A stretch of 64,000 nt of DNA from Oscillospiraceae bacterium. GTDB lineage: Bacteria; Bacillota; Clostridia; Oscillospirales; Ruminococcaceae. The notes beneath the pieces are model-generated. The model ran no database searches. It was given only the letters and a program-made list of their open reading frames with translations, and was not told the DNA's origin. The stretch lies in NCBI GenBank assembly GCA_022791315.1, contig JAAVYW010000008.1, positions 48,031-112,030 on the forward strand, read 5' to 3'. Positions 16,299 to 23,216 of the stretch are shown here, piece after piece; within the stretch, counting starts at the first letter, position 1; each line of letters starts with the position of its first letter. Made by a program: the position numbers and the translations under genes.

Positions 16299-16718
16299 AT
16301 GAAAATAGTAGTGATTGACGGCCAGGGGGGCGGCGTGGGCCGGGGGATTATCGAGCAGCTGCGGGCCCAGGGGGCCAAGGGGGAGATTGTGGCAGTGGGC
16401 ACCAATGTGACGGCCACCGCCGGGATGCTGCGGGCCGGGGCCGATGCCGGGGCCACCGGGGAAAATGCCGTCGTCTTCAACTGCGCCGATGCCGATGTGG
16501 TGACGGGCCCCATTGGTATCCTGCGGGCCAATTCCATGTACGGTGAGATTTCCCCCGCCATGGCGGCGGCAGTGTCCTCCTGCCCGGGGATGCTGGTGCT
16601 CATCCCCATGGGCAAGTGCCCGGTGCAGGTGGTGGGGGCTGTAGAAAACCCCCTGTCCAAGTATCTGGAAGAGACTGCCCGGAAGGTGATTGCCCTGTGC
16701 GGGGAGGTGCAGCAATGA
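16299..16718 (+). CDS. DUF3842 family protein
   Basis: A 139-residue protein of the DUF3842 family, common in Clostridia and of unknown role. The N-terminus MKIVVIDGQGGGVGR is a glycine-rich nucleotide-binding-like loop at the end of a beta strand; the motifs ATAGMLRAGADAGATGENAVV and GPIGILRANSMYGEISPAMA follow (each only part of a longer conserved stretch). The shape suggests a Rossmann-like fold, but no catalytic residue can be named. AAAGGAAG precedes the ATG. Its stop overlaps the HAD start by 4 bases. Confidence 0.8.
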   Translation: MKIVVIDGQGGGVGRGIIEQLRAQGAKGEIVAVGTNVTATAGMLRAGADAGATGENAVVFNCADADVVTGPIGILRANSMYGEISPAMAAAVSSCPGMLVLIPMGKCPVQVVGAVENPLSKYLEETARKVIALCGEVQQ

Positions 16719-17368
16719 CCCGTATCCCCACCGACGGCATCCTCTTTGACCTAGACGGCACCCTCTGGGATTCCTCCCAGCCTGTGGCCGAGTCCTGGAA
16801 CCAGACCCTTGCCCGCTTTCCCGGTATGGGGCGGCAGTTTACGGCCCAGGATGTCCAGAGCGTGATGGGCCTTTTGGCCCACGAGGTGGGGGAGCGCCTG
16901 CTGTCCCACCTGCCCCCGGAGAAGCGGGCCGGAATGACCAAGCTGTGTGTCCAAGAGGAGAACGACTACCTGCGGCAGCACGGCGGCCGGCTTTACGAGG
17001 GGCTGGAGCCCACCCTCACCCGCCTGAAAGCCCGCTGCCCCCTCTTTATCGTGAGCAACTGCCAAGTGGGATACATTGAGGCCTTTCTCCACTTCCACCG
17101 CCTGGGGGGCTGCTTCCGGGACTTTGTGGGTGCGGGCCACACCGGCCTGCCCAAATCCGACAACATCGCCCTGATGGTGCGCCGTCACGGCCTGCGTGCC
17201 CCCGTCTACCTGGGGGACACCCTGGGAGACTGCCGGGCGGCCAAGGCGGCAGGCGTGCCCTTTCTCCACGCCGCCTATGGCTTCGGCGATGTGCCGGGGG
17301 AGACTCAAGTGCCCGCCCTGTCCGCCTTACCGGAATTTTTGTGCTCGGTTCAGGGCGAGCCATTTTAG
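16715..17368 (+). CDS. HAD-superfamily hydrolase (phosphatase-like)
   Basis: A 217-residue HAD hydrolase. Motif I is DLDGTLWDSS near residue 12 (nucleophile first Asp), motif II IVSNCQ near 112, motif III the lysine in LPKSDN near 147, and motif IV GDTLGDCRAAKAAG near 169. The cap region between motif I and II is alpha-helical, as in phosphoglycolate phosphatase-like enzymes. It probably dephosphorylates a small metabolite. The ATG overlaps the preceding stop (ATGA), so translation is coupled with the DUF3842 gene. Confidence 0.88.
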   Translation: MTRIPTDGILFDLDGTLWDSSQPVAESWNQTLARFPGMGRQFTAQDVQSVMGLLAHEVGERLLSHLPPEKRAGMTKLCVQEENDYLRQHGGRLYEGLEPTLTRLKARCPLFIVSNCQVGYIEAFLHFHRLGGCFRDFVGAGHTGLPKSDNIALMVRRHGLRAPVYLGDTLGDCRAAKAAGVPFLHAAYGFGDVPGETQVPALSALPEFLCSVQGEPF

Positions 17369-17378
17369 GAGGGATACT

Positions 17379-17831
17379 ATGGAAATTAGAAGATACACCG
17401 CAGCACAGATTGAGGATGTGTTGGAGTTTGAGCGGGCCATCCGCGCGGAAGAGGATTTTTGGGGCTGGGACATTGACGAGGCCTATGTGAAGGCTGTGAG
17501 GGAGAGCTTTGACGACCCCAAATTTGCCAATGCCGTCTCTCTACTGGCCTATGACGCTGGCAGGGTAGTGGGCCGTATTGATGCCGCTCTGATTTGCAGC
17601 CGCTTTGACGGCAAGGTACAGGCCTACCTGGACTGGATTTGTGTGGTGAAGAGCTTCCGCCACAAGGGAACAGCCCAGGCTCTGCTGGGGAGCCTGCGTG
17701 CCCTGCTGCATGATGCGTACGGCGTCACTACCCTGATTGCCCTGATGGCCCGCAATGACGAGGCCCAGCGCTTCTATCGCTCCATTGAAAACGCCTCCAT
17801 CCACGACGAGGCCATCTGGATTACATGCTGA
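17379..17831 (+). CDS. GNAT family N-acetyltransferase
   Basis: A 150-residue protein with the GNAT fold: strand VSLLAYDAGRVVGRIDAALI, then LDWICVVKSFRHKGTAQALL, which carries the acetyl-CoA loop (R/Q-x-x-G-x-A, here RHKGTA), then the C-terminal MARNDEAQRFYRSIG-like segment (actual end RSIENA). Substrate is unknown. AGGAGGG lies 7 bases before the ATG and overlaps the end of the HAD gene, so it is the third gene of that operon. Confidence 0.82.
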   Translation: MEIRRYTAAQIEDVLEFERAIRAEEDFWGWDIDEAYVKAVRESFDDPKFANAVSLLAYDAGRVVGRIDAALICSRFDGKVQAYLDWICVVKSFRHKGTAQALLGSLRALLHDAYGVTTLIALMARNDEAQRFYRSIENASIHDEAIWITC

Positions 17832-17911
17832 CAATACCTTTCCCAGAGCGCGCCAGCTACAGTCTGTGCTAATATGCAAAAAAGCTATAACTAGGTATAG
17901 TTTATAAGTAA

Positions 17912-17940
17912 TAGACATTGTAAAATCATGGAGTTATAAT
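17912..17940 (+). promoter_or_regulatory. Promoter and leader hairpin of the flavodoxin lipoprotein gene
   Basis: TAGACA (17912-17917), 17 bp, TATAAT (17935-17940). Immediately downstream TACGGA...TCCGTA (to about 17970) forms a hairpin followed by T5, which looks like an intrinsic terminator. It may end the upstream transcript or attenuate this one. Confidence 0.55.
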
Positions 17941-17994
17941 ACGGATGTCCCTGACGAGGGGATGTCCGTATTTTTATAATGGGAGGTAATTTGC

Positions 17995-18678
17995 ATGAGA
18001 AGAGTTTTTTCTGCCGCCGCCTGCCTTTTCCTCATAGCCCTTTTGACCGCCTGCGGCAGCCGTCTCCAAAGCCCGGATGTGCCGCCTATCCAACCGGATG
18101 GGGGCACAGAACAGGCCGGCAGCCAATTGCCGGTTCCCCAGGAAGAGGACGCAGAACCAGAGCCCGGGCCGGAACCAGAGGGCACAAGGATTCTGGTGGC
18201 CTATTTTTCCGCCACCGGCACCACGAAGGCCCTGGCAGAATTTACGGCCGAGGTAACAGGTGCAGACCTATATGAGATAATCCCGGAGCAGCCCTATACG
18301 GCGGAGGATTTGGACTACGGGGATGCCGGGAGCCGCACTTCCCAGGAGCAAAATGAGGAGAGCGCCCGCCCTGGGATTTCCGGTGGTGTGGAGAATATGG
18401 AGCAGTATGACATTATTTTCCTGGGCTATCCTATCTGGTGGGGAGAGGCCCCCCGCATTGTCGCCACTTTTGTGGAGTCCTATGATTGGGCCGGGAAAAC
18501 CGTTGTGCCCTTCTGCACCTCCGGCAGCAGCGGGATAGGTGACAGCGCCGTAAACCTCCAAGAACTGGCGTCCCCCGATGCCCTTTGGCTGGCAGGGGAA
18601 CGGCTGGGCGGCGATTCCACCCGCGAAGAGATTGCAGCCTGGATTTCCGGCCTCGGCCTGGAGGGGCTGGGGGAGTAG
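17995..18678 (+). CDS. Flavodoxin-domain lipoprotein
   Basis: A 227-residue exported protein. The N-terminus is a lipoprotein signal: MRRVFSAAACLFLIALLTAC, with the lipobox LTAC and cysteine 20 as the lipid attachment site. An acidic, proline-rich linker (EDAEPEPGPEPEG) follows, then a Flavodoxin_4-type domain (about 63-220): ILVAYFSATGTTKALA is the FMN phosphate loop and FLGYPIWWGEAPRIVATF the isoalloxazine-contact region. It would be an outer-face, membrane-anchored FMN protein able to carry electrons. A clean ribosome binding site GGGAGGT precedes the ATG. Confidence 0.88.
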   Translation: MRRVFSAAACLFLIALLTACGSRLQSPDVPPIQPDGGTEQAGSQLPVPQEEDAEPEPGPEPEGTRILVAYFSATGTTKALAEFTAEVTGADLYEIIPEQPYTAEDLDYGDAGSRTSQEQNEESARPGISGGVENMEQYDIIFLGYPIWWGEAPRIVATFVESYDWAGKTVVPFCTSGSSGIGDSAVNLQELASPDALWLAGERLGGDSTREEIAAWISGLGLEGLGE

Positions 18679-18688
18679 GGGAACACGA

Positions 18689-18730
18689 AGGCCGCAGTAC
18701 CCGGCACAAAACCGGGCACTGCGGCCTTTC
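18689..18730. terminator. Terminator between convergent genes
   Basis: GGCCGCAGTaCCCGG pairs with CCGGGcACTGCGGCC around a 7-base loop; TTT follows on the plus strand. Confidence 0.75.
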
Positions 18731-18746
18731 CTGATGCTGGAAGGGG

Positions 18747-19619
18747 CTATCTCCTGGAATCCCCCAGGAAGAAGAGGGCCACCGTGCCGGGGCCGCTGTG
18801 GGCGCCGATGACAGGGCCGATGGTGTTGATAAGGCACTGGGAAATCCCGGTGCGCTCCTTTACCTGCTTTGCCACGTATTCCGCGTCCTCGGGGGCGTCG
18901 CCGTGGCTGACAAAGAAGATGGGGTTTTTATTCTGGCCGACAAGCCGCACCATGTGCTTCACCAGCTCGTCCAGGGACTGCCGTCGGCCCCGGATTTTGC
19001 TGATGGGGATGAGGTGTCCCTCGTCGTCCACATGGAGCACCGGCTTGATGCCCAGCATGGAGCCCACCACTGCCGCCGTCTTGGAGACCCGCCCGCCCCG
19101 GTGGAGATGGTGCAGGTCGTCCACCGTGAAGAAGTGGCACAGATGTAGCTTGTTTTCCTCCAGCCAGCGGGCCACCTCTTCCAGGGAATCCCCCTGGTCC
19201 CGGCGCAGAACGGCGTGGTGCACCAATAGCCCCTCGCCCAAGGAGGCGCAGAGGGAATCCACCACCACAATTTTCCGCCCGGGATACTGCTCCATCAAAT
19301 CCTGGGCGGCGATGCGCACACTGCCGCAGGTGCCGCTGAGTCCAGAGGAAAAGCAGATGTAGAGGATGTCCTTCCCCTGCTCCAAAAAGGGGGTGAGGAA
19401 CTGGGAGGCCTCTTCCGGCGTGACTTGGGCTGTGCTGGGCATACTGCCCGCCCGGATTTTGTCGTAGAACTGTTTGGCAGGCATGGCAGGGTCGCCATCG
19501 GCATAGAGGTCGCCATCTATGGTAAAGTGCATGGCAATGACGGGCACACCATGCTCTTCATAATAGGAGGCAGGGAGGTCGCAGGTAGAATCGGTGACAA
19601 TGAGGTAGTTTTGCTCCAT
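18747..19619 (-). CDS. DegV family fatty-acid-binding protein
   Basis: A 290-residue DegV-family protein. Family motifs are LIVTDSTCDLPASYYEEHG at the N-terminus, STAQVTPEEASQFL (the Ser/Thr-Ala-Gln-Val that contacts the lipid head group), FSSGLSGTCGS, and LHRGGRVSKTAA. DegV/FakB proteins bind fatty acids and present them to the FakA kinase, which makes acyl-phosphate for phospholipid synthesis. fakA is not in the window. The ATG giving MEQNYL has AAAGGA 8 bases upstream; an ATG three codons earlier overlaps that site and is less likely. Confidence 0.88.
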   Translation of the reverse strand: MEQNYLIVTDSTCDLPASYYEEHGVPVIAMHFTIDGDLYADGDPAMPAKQFYDKIRAGSMPSTAQVTPEEASQFLTPFLEQGKDILYICFSSGLSGTCGSVRIAAQDLMEQYPGRKIVVVDSLCASLGEGLLVHHAVLRRDQGDSLEEVARWLEENKLHLCHFFTVDDLHHLHRGGRVSKTAAVVGSMLGIKPVLHVDDEGHLIPISKIRGRRQSLDELVKHMVRLVGQNKNPIFFVSHGDAPEDAEYVAKQVKERTGISQCLINTIGPVIGAHSGPGTVALFFLGDSRR

Positions 19620-19711
19620 GATATACATCCTTTCCGGGGTGTCTTTTCTTTAGTATACAGCATTTTACCCCATAGAGCAAGGGAATAGTGGAGAAAATAT
19701 GGAAATTGTGT

Positions 19712-20236
19712 TCAATTTTTCGCTTTTAACCCTGGTACCGCCTCGTGTTCCATCAAAAAGCGGTGCTCCTTATCCATCAGCCTTTTGATTTCCCCCACGT
19801 CTCCTCTTCCCAGGCCGGGAATCGGCAGCGCCACCGTGCTGCAGTGATAGCGTGTCTCCCGGTCCGGAAACTGGTAGGTGTAAACCCGGTCGAGCGCCTC
19901 TCCCCGGCAAAAACTGCACTTTCCCTCCATGCAAGGGGCCCTCCGGTATTTGTTGCTCCCGAGAAACTCCCGTACAATGTCCTCAAACCGTTTTGAATAC
20001 CCGCGGCAGGCGGAAAACCGCAGGGCAAAGAAGGGCGCCCCCTGGCTGTCCAGCCCGATTTTCACGATTTGCTTGTGGTGTAGGTCGTGGGAAAACACAA
20101 TCTTCCCGCGCTGCTTTTTAGGGCAATACCCCAGCCCCGAGAGGTGGAGAATCAGCTCCCGGTATACAGCGGCCAGCCTGGGCTCAAGCAGGGCGAGAAA
20201 GGCCTTAACCAATTCCTCTTGCTGTTTCGTCTTCAC
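19712..20236 (-). CDS. Conserved protein with CMEGKCSFC motif, function unknown
   Basis: A 174-residue soluble protein starting at GTG with AAAGGAGGAG six bases upstream (KTKQQEELVKAFLALLE). A basic central part (CPKKQRGKIVFSHDLHHKQ) is followed by CMEGKCSFCRGEALDRV near residue 122, a three-cysteine cluster that could bind a metal, then YQFPDRETRYHCSTVALPI with another Cys-His. I do not recognise the family. It has its own promoter, with a structured leader of about 255 nt. It does not look like a shadow of another gene: both strong initiation signals and codon pattern support it. Confidence 0.65.
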   Translation of the reverse strand: MKTKQQEELVKAFLALLEPRLAAVYRELILHLSGLGYCPKKQRGKIVFSHDLHHKQIVKIGLDSQGAPFFALRFSACRGYSKRFEDIVREFLGSNKYRRAPCMEGKCSFCRGEALDRVYTYQFPDRETRYHCSTVALPIPGLGRGDVGEIKRLMDKEHRFLMEHEAVPGLKAKN

Positions 20237-20498
20237 AGCGCTCCTCCTTTTTCGGCCGTCAGAATAGAACTCCGGCGCTCCCACGCCAGTCCTGTGCCAA
20301 AGGTATAGGAAAGCACGCAGGGAGGGCTTATACCACAGCCCTACGACCTGCACTGCTGCAAAGCGGTGAGGCTGTGACAGAATAGACACAAGGCCGTGAA
20401 CGCCTTGCCGCCGCCCGATGCGGCGTTATGAATCGGCAAAGCCAATTCATTGGCTCGGGTGAAACATGCACAGCCCGCTGCCATCTTATCCTGCGCAG
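20237..20498 (-). promoter_or_regulatory. Long hairpin-rich leader
   Basis: The stretch between the promoter and the GTG start contains GCCAAT/ATTGGC, AACGCC/GGCGTT, CAAGGC/GCCTTG and CACAGCC/GGCTGTG pairings. No known riboswitch core was recognised and there is no reading frame of note. It could be a cis-regulatory leader or contain an independent small RNA. Confidence 0.35.
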
Positions 20499-20527
20499 AT
20501 TATACCATAAACGGCCATATGCCGCAA
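20499..20527 (-). promoter_or_regulatory. Promoter of the CMEGKCSFC protein gene
   Basis: On the minus strand TTGCGG (20522-20527), 17 bp, TATAAT (20499-20504). It is divergent from the hisS promoter 55 bases away. Confidence 0.6.
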
Positions 20528-20581
20528 GGCCCGCCGGTGAGAGTGGCGGCACGCTTGGCCTGTCAATTTCATAACTTGTCC

Positions 20582-20610
20582 TTGACAAGGGTGGGCAATT
20601 CAGCTATAAT
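20582..20610 (+). promoter_or_regulatory. hisS promoter
   Basis: A near-consensus promoter: TTGACA (20582-20587), 17 bp, TATAAT (20605-20610). The transcript would begin near 20617, 204 bases before hisS. Confidence 0.8.
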
Positions 20611-20642
20611 ATGGCAAAGAAAGAGCTTTGGGAGGAACTATC

Positions 20643-20681
20643 GTGGCCTTTTGCTTCTATTACCGGCATGTCCATGGATAG
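20643..20681 (+). CDS. Putative leader peptide with His codons
   Basis: A 12-codon frame, MAFCFYYRHVHG, starting at GTG 7 bases after GGGAGG and ending at TAG. Two of the last four codons are His (CAT GTC CAT), with Tyr-Tyr-Arg just before. It lies in the hisS leader, ahead of mutually exclusive hairpins and a terminator, the usual place of an attenuation peptide. It is too short for composition statistics; the support is its ribosome binding site, codon content and position. Confidence 0.5.
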   Translation: MAFCFYYRHVHG

Positions 20682-20798
20682 GCCTGTGTCTGCATTACTG
20701 CGGGCAGGCCAGACATTGGGTGTGCCCGGGGAAGATGAGGCTCTGTGAACAATCAGAGGAATTCAGTCTGCCGTCCGGTGCTGCCGGGCGATTTTTTT
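20663..20798 (+). promoter_or_regulatory. Putative transcription attenuator of hisS
   Basis: Four segments can pair alternately. Segment 1, CCGGCATGTC, overlaps the leader-peptide His codon and pairs with GACAT (20712-20716) and TGCCCGG (20723-20729). The terminator is CGTCCGG (20772-20778) with CCGGGCG (20784-20790) and T7. GCCCGG (20724-20729) can instead pair with CCGGGC (20784-20789), the terminator's 3' arm. A ribosome stalled at the His codons would mask segment 1 and free GCCCGG to block the terminator, so hisS is read when charged tRNA-His is scarce. Inferred from complementarity only. Confidence 0.5.
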
Positions 20799-20820
20799 AT
20801 TGGGAAAGGATGGATTTACA

Positions 20821-22056
20821 GTGAAAGCAACAGCGGTAAAGGGGACCAACGACTATCTGCCCAGGGAGGCTGCCCTGCGGGACTATCTACAGTCGGCCAT
20901 CTTACAGGTGTATCAAAACAGCGGCTTTGAGCGCATCATGACCCCCGCCATCGAGGACGCGGAAAACCTGGACAAGAGCGAGGGGGGCGACAATCTCAAC
21001 CTGATTTTCAAAATCCTCAAACGGGGCGAAAAGCTGACAAAGGCCCTGGAAGGGGGAAACAGCGGGGAGCTGGCTGACCTTGGCCTGCGCTATGACCTGA
21101 CCCTGCCCCTGAGCCGCTACTACGCCGCCAACCGGGCCAAGCTGCTGCTGCCGGTGAAGTGCATCCAGATTGACAAGGTCTACCGCGCCGAGCGCCCCCA
21201 GAAGGGCCGCCTGCGGGAATTTGTCCAGTGCGACATCGACATTATCGGCTCTTCCTCCCCCTGCTGCGAGGTAGAGCTCATCGCCACCACTGCCAAGGCT
21301 CTGCTGGCGATTGGTATCGGTGCCTTCACCGTCCGGGTCAACGACCGCCGCCTGCTGCGGGGCGTGCTCCAAGGCCTGGGCTTTGCCCCTGAGGCACTGG
21401 ACAGCGTGTGCATCACCTTTGACAAGCTGGACAAGATTGGCCCCCAGGGCGTATCCCAGGAACTGCTGGAAAAGGGCTTTCCCGGGGAGACTGTGGAGCG
21501 CTTCTCCGCCCTGCTGTCCCAGGGCCCGGTGACATTGGAGCAGGCCGTCTCCCTCTGCGCTGATACTGAGGCAGCCCAGAGCCTCACCGGGATTCTTGGG
21601 CAGTCCCAGGAGCTGGCCCAGGGGAAATACCAGGTGGCCTTTGACCTCTCCCTGGTGCGGGGCCAGGGCTATTACACCGGCACTGTCTTCGAGGTGGTGA
21701 GCCGGGATTTCCGGGGCGCTATCGCCGGGGGCGGCCGCTATGACAACCTCATCGGCAAGTTTTTGGGCGAGCAGGTGCCCGCTGTGGGCTTTTCCATCGG
21801 CTTTGAGCGCATCTTCTCTATTTTGAGCGAGCAGGGCTTCCAAATCCCCGGGCGCAAACAGCGCATAGCCCTGCTCTATGACCCCCAGAGCTTTGCCGCT
21901 GCTTATGGCAAAGCGGAGTCCCTGCGGGAGAAATACGACGTGGCCCTCTTTGAGAGGCCCAAGAAAACCGGCAAATTCCTAGGCCGCCTCCAGGAGGAGG
22001 GCGTGGACGGCTTCCTGTCCTACGGCCAGGCGGAAGAACCCACTATCTGGGAATGA
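20821..22056 (+). CDS. hisS: Histidine--tRNA ligase
   Basis: A 411-residue class II aminoacyl-tRNA synthetase, near the usual 420. Visible motifs: KGTNDYLP at the N-terminus, motif 2 region YRAERPQKGRLREFVQCDID near residue 126, the histidine-binding signature LVRGQGYYTGTVFEV near 277, and motif 3 GGGRYDN...GFSIGFERI near 305-335. It charges tRNA-His with histidine. The alternative, the HisZ regulatory paralogue, is less likely because the histidine signature and C-terminal domain are kept. The GTG start follows AAAGGA at 10 bases; a tiny out-of-frame ATG (MDLQ, ending in TGA over the GTG) overlaps it. The stop overlaps a later ATG. Confidence 0.87.
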   Translation: MKATAVKGTNDYLPREAALRDYLQSAILQVYQNSGFERIMTPAIEDAENLDKSEGGDNLNLIFKILKRGEKLTKALEGGNSGELADLGLRYDLTLPLSRYYAANRAKLLLPVKCIQIDKVYRAERPQKGRLREFVQCDIDIIGSSSPCCEVELIATTAKALLAIGIGAFTVRVNDRRLLRGVLQGLGFAPEALDSVCITFDKLDKIGPQGVSQELLEKGFPGETVERFSALLSQGPVTLEQAVSLCADTEAAQSLTGILGQSQELAQGKYQVAFDLSLVRGQGYYTGTVFEVVSRDFRGAIAGGGRYDNLIGKFLGEQVPAVGFSIGFERIFSILSEQGFQIPGRKQRIALLYDPQSFAAAYGKAESLREKYDVALFERPKKTGKFLGRLQEEGVDGFLSYGQAEEPTIWE

Positions 22057-22079
22057 GAACAGCGAAAGGGGAGATTTCC

Positions 22080-22550
22080 ATGACTGTTTCCCTCCGCCCG
22101 GCTACGGCGGCCGATGCCCCGGCCCTGGCCGCGCTCCAGCGCCGGGCCTTCCAGCGGCTCTATGAGCGCTACCACGACGAGGGGAGCCCTTATCTACGGG
22201 GTGAAGAGGAGATTTTTAACCTGCTGGAACGCCCCAACTGGCAAGTCTATCAGGTGCTGGCCGGCGGCGTGCTCTGCGGCGGCGTCTATTTCTGTGAGCG
22301 GGAGGCAGGGGAATACTACCTGGCCCGCATCTATATCGACCCCGCTTTCCAGGGCCGGGGTATCGCGCCCGAAGCCCTCCGCCTGTGCGAGGCCACAGTC
22401 TCCGGCGCCCGCCGCTGGTATCTGGACTACCCTGTCACCGAGGAGCGCAACCGCCGTTGCTACGAAAAGGCGGGCTACCATGACACCGGCGAGCGCCGGG
22501 AACAGAGCGGCGGCGCCATCACCCTGGGCTATATGGAAAAATACGTCTGA
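22080..22550 (+). CDS. GNAT family N-acetyltransferase
   Basis: A 156-residue acetyltransferase. The N-terminus VSLRPATAADAPALAALQRRA is a typical GNAT opening, YYLARIYIDPAFQGRGIAPEAL carries the acetyl-CoA loop (Q-G-R-G-I-A) and the end NRRCYEKAGYHDTGERRE is the usual C-terminal motif. AAAGGGGAG lies 7 bases before the chosen ATG; an in-frame ATG overlapping the hisS stop is less well placed. It is read with hisS and ends at a terminator. Confidence 0.85.
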   Translation: MTVSLRPATAADAPALAALQRRAFQRLYERYHDEGSPYLRGEEEIFNLLERPNWQVYQVLAGGVLCGGVYFCEREAGEYYLARIYIDPAFQGRGIAPEALRLCEATVSGARRWYLDYPVTEERNRRCYEKAGYHDTGERREQSGGAITLGYMEKYV

Positions 22551-22590
22551 AAACACCCTGCCGTCCGAAAAAGGGCGGCAGGGTGTTTTC
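22549..22590. terminator. Bidirectional terminator
   Basis: GAAAACACCCTGCCG (22549-22563) pairs perfectly with CGGCAGGGTGTTTTC (22576-22590), giving T4 on each strand, between convergent genes. Confidence 0.8.
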
Positions 22591-22602
22591 AACAGAGACG
22601 AT

Positions 22603-23097
22603 TCAGCCCACCCGGTGCCAGACATCCATCTCGTCCCGCTCCGGGATTTCAAAGGCCGCCAGGGCCTTGTTCAGCAACCCCTCATCCACATAGAAGTCCG
22701 AGCCGCCTTCGCCTGCCGCAACCGCGCGGTTGCGCTGGGCAATCTGCCGGTGCCAGGTATCCTCCGCCACATCGATATAGTGCCAGGCAAAGGGGATTCC
22801 CTCGCTCTGGAAAAAGCGGGCAATCTCCGCCCGGTCGGCTCTGGTCCAGAAACCCCAGTCCAAAATCACGTTGGCCCCGGCCCGGACAATTTCCGCCGCC
22901 TTTTTCCGCAGATACCGGTTCACCCGCCGGGCAAATTCGTCGTAGGAGTCGCCCTGCTCGTTCCCCGTCAGGTCATAGGTCACTTCGTCGGTGGATAAGA
23001 TGACCGCGCCGCACTGCTCCGCCAGCTGTTTTGCGTAGTAGGATTTCCCGCTGCAAATGATTCCGCAGATAAGGATCACTTTTTTCGTATGATTCAT
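22603..23097 (-). CDS. Small AAA/zeta-toxin-like P-loop kinase
   Basis: A 164-residue protein with Walker A GIICSGKSYYA near the N-terminus, STDEVTYDLTG (acidic substrate-contact motif), NVILDWGFWTRADRAE and a basic RQIAQRNRAV lid. This is the pattern of small metabolite kinases of the AAA_33 group (including zeta-toxin and polynucleotide-kinase relatives). The substrate is unknown and no antitoxin gene is adjacent. The start is unclear: GGAGG is only a few bases before an ATG at 23109, and 14 bases before the chosen one. A hairpin enclosing that ribosome binding site is repeated upstream of another gene near 33.8 kb. Confidence 0.78.
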   Translation of the reverse strand: MNHTKKVILICGIICSGKSYYAKQLAEQCGAVILSTDEVTYDLTGNEQGDSYDEFARRVNRYLRKKAAEIVRAGANVILDWGFWTRADRAEIARFFQSEGIPFAWHYIDVAEDTWHRQIAQRNRAVAAGEGGSDFYVDEGLLNKALAAFEIPERDEMDVWHRVG

Positions 23098-23110
23098 GCT
23101 TATGACCATA

Positions 23111-23145
23111 GCCTCCGCCCTTGCGGAGGCTTCCTTTCTTCCCTT
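23111..23145 (-). promoter_or_regulatory. Hairpin hiding the ribosome binding site of the small kinase
   Basis: On the minus strand GAAGAAAGGAAGCCTCCGC runs into GGCGGAGGC, a GCCTCCGC/GCGGAGGC hairpin with a 4-nt loop whose 3' arm holds the GGAGG. A near-copy precedes the cysteine desulfurase gene at 33818-33868. Confidence 0.55.
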
Positions 23146-23216
23146 TTGAGGGTGGTTTTGTGGCTATCTCAGCCGTTCCGGCGGCGAAAGCCACAAGGAG
23201 GGTTGAAAATTTATTT

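Noticed and set aside
20582..20821. T-box leader of hisS
   Set aside because: The T-box antiterminator core and AGGGTGG-type sequence were not seen. A leader peptide with His codons and alternative pairings fits better.
22603..23145. Zeta-toxin/antitoxin system
   Set aside because: The kinase has a zeta-like P-loop but no small antitoxin gene precedes it.
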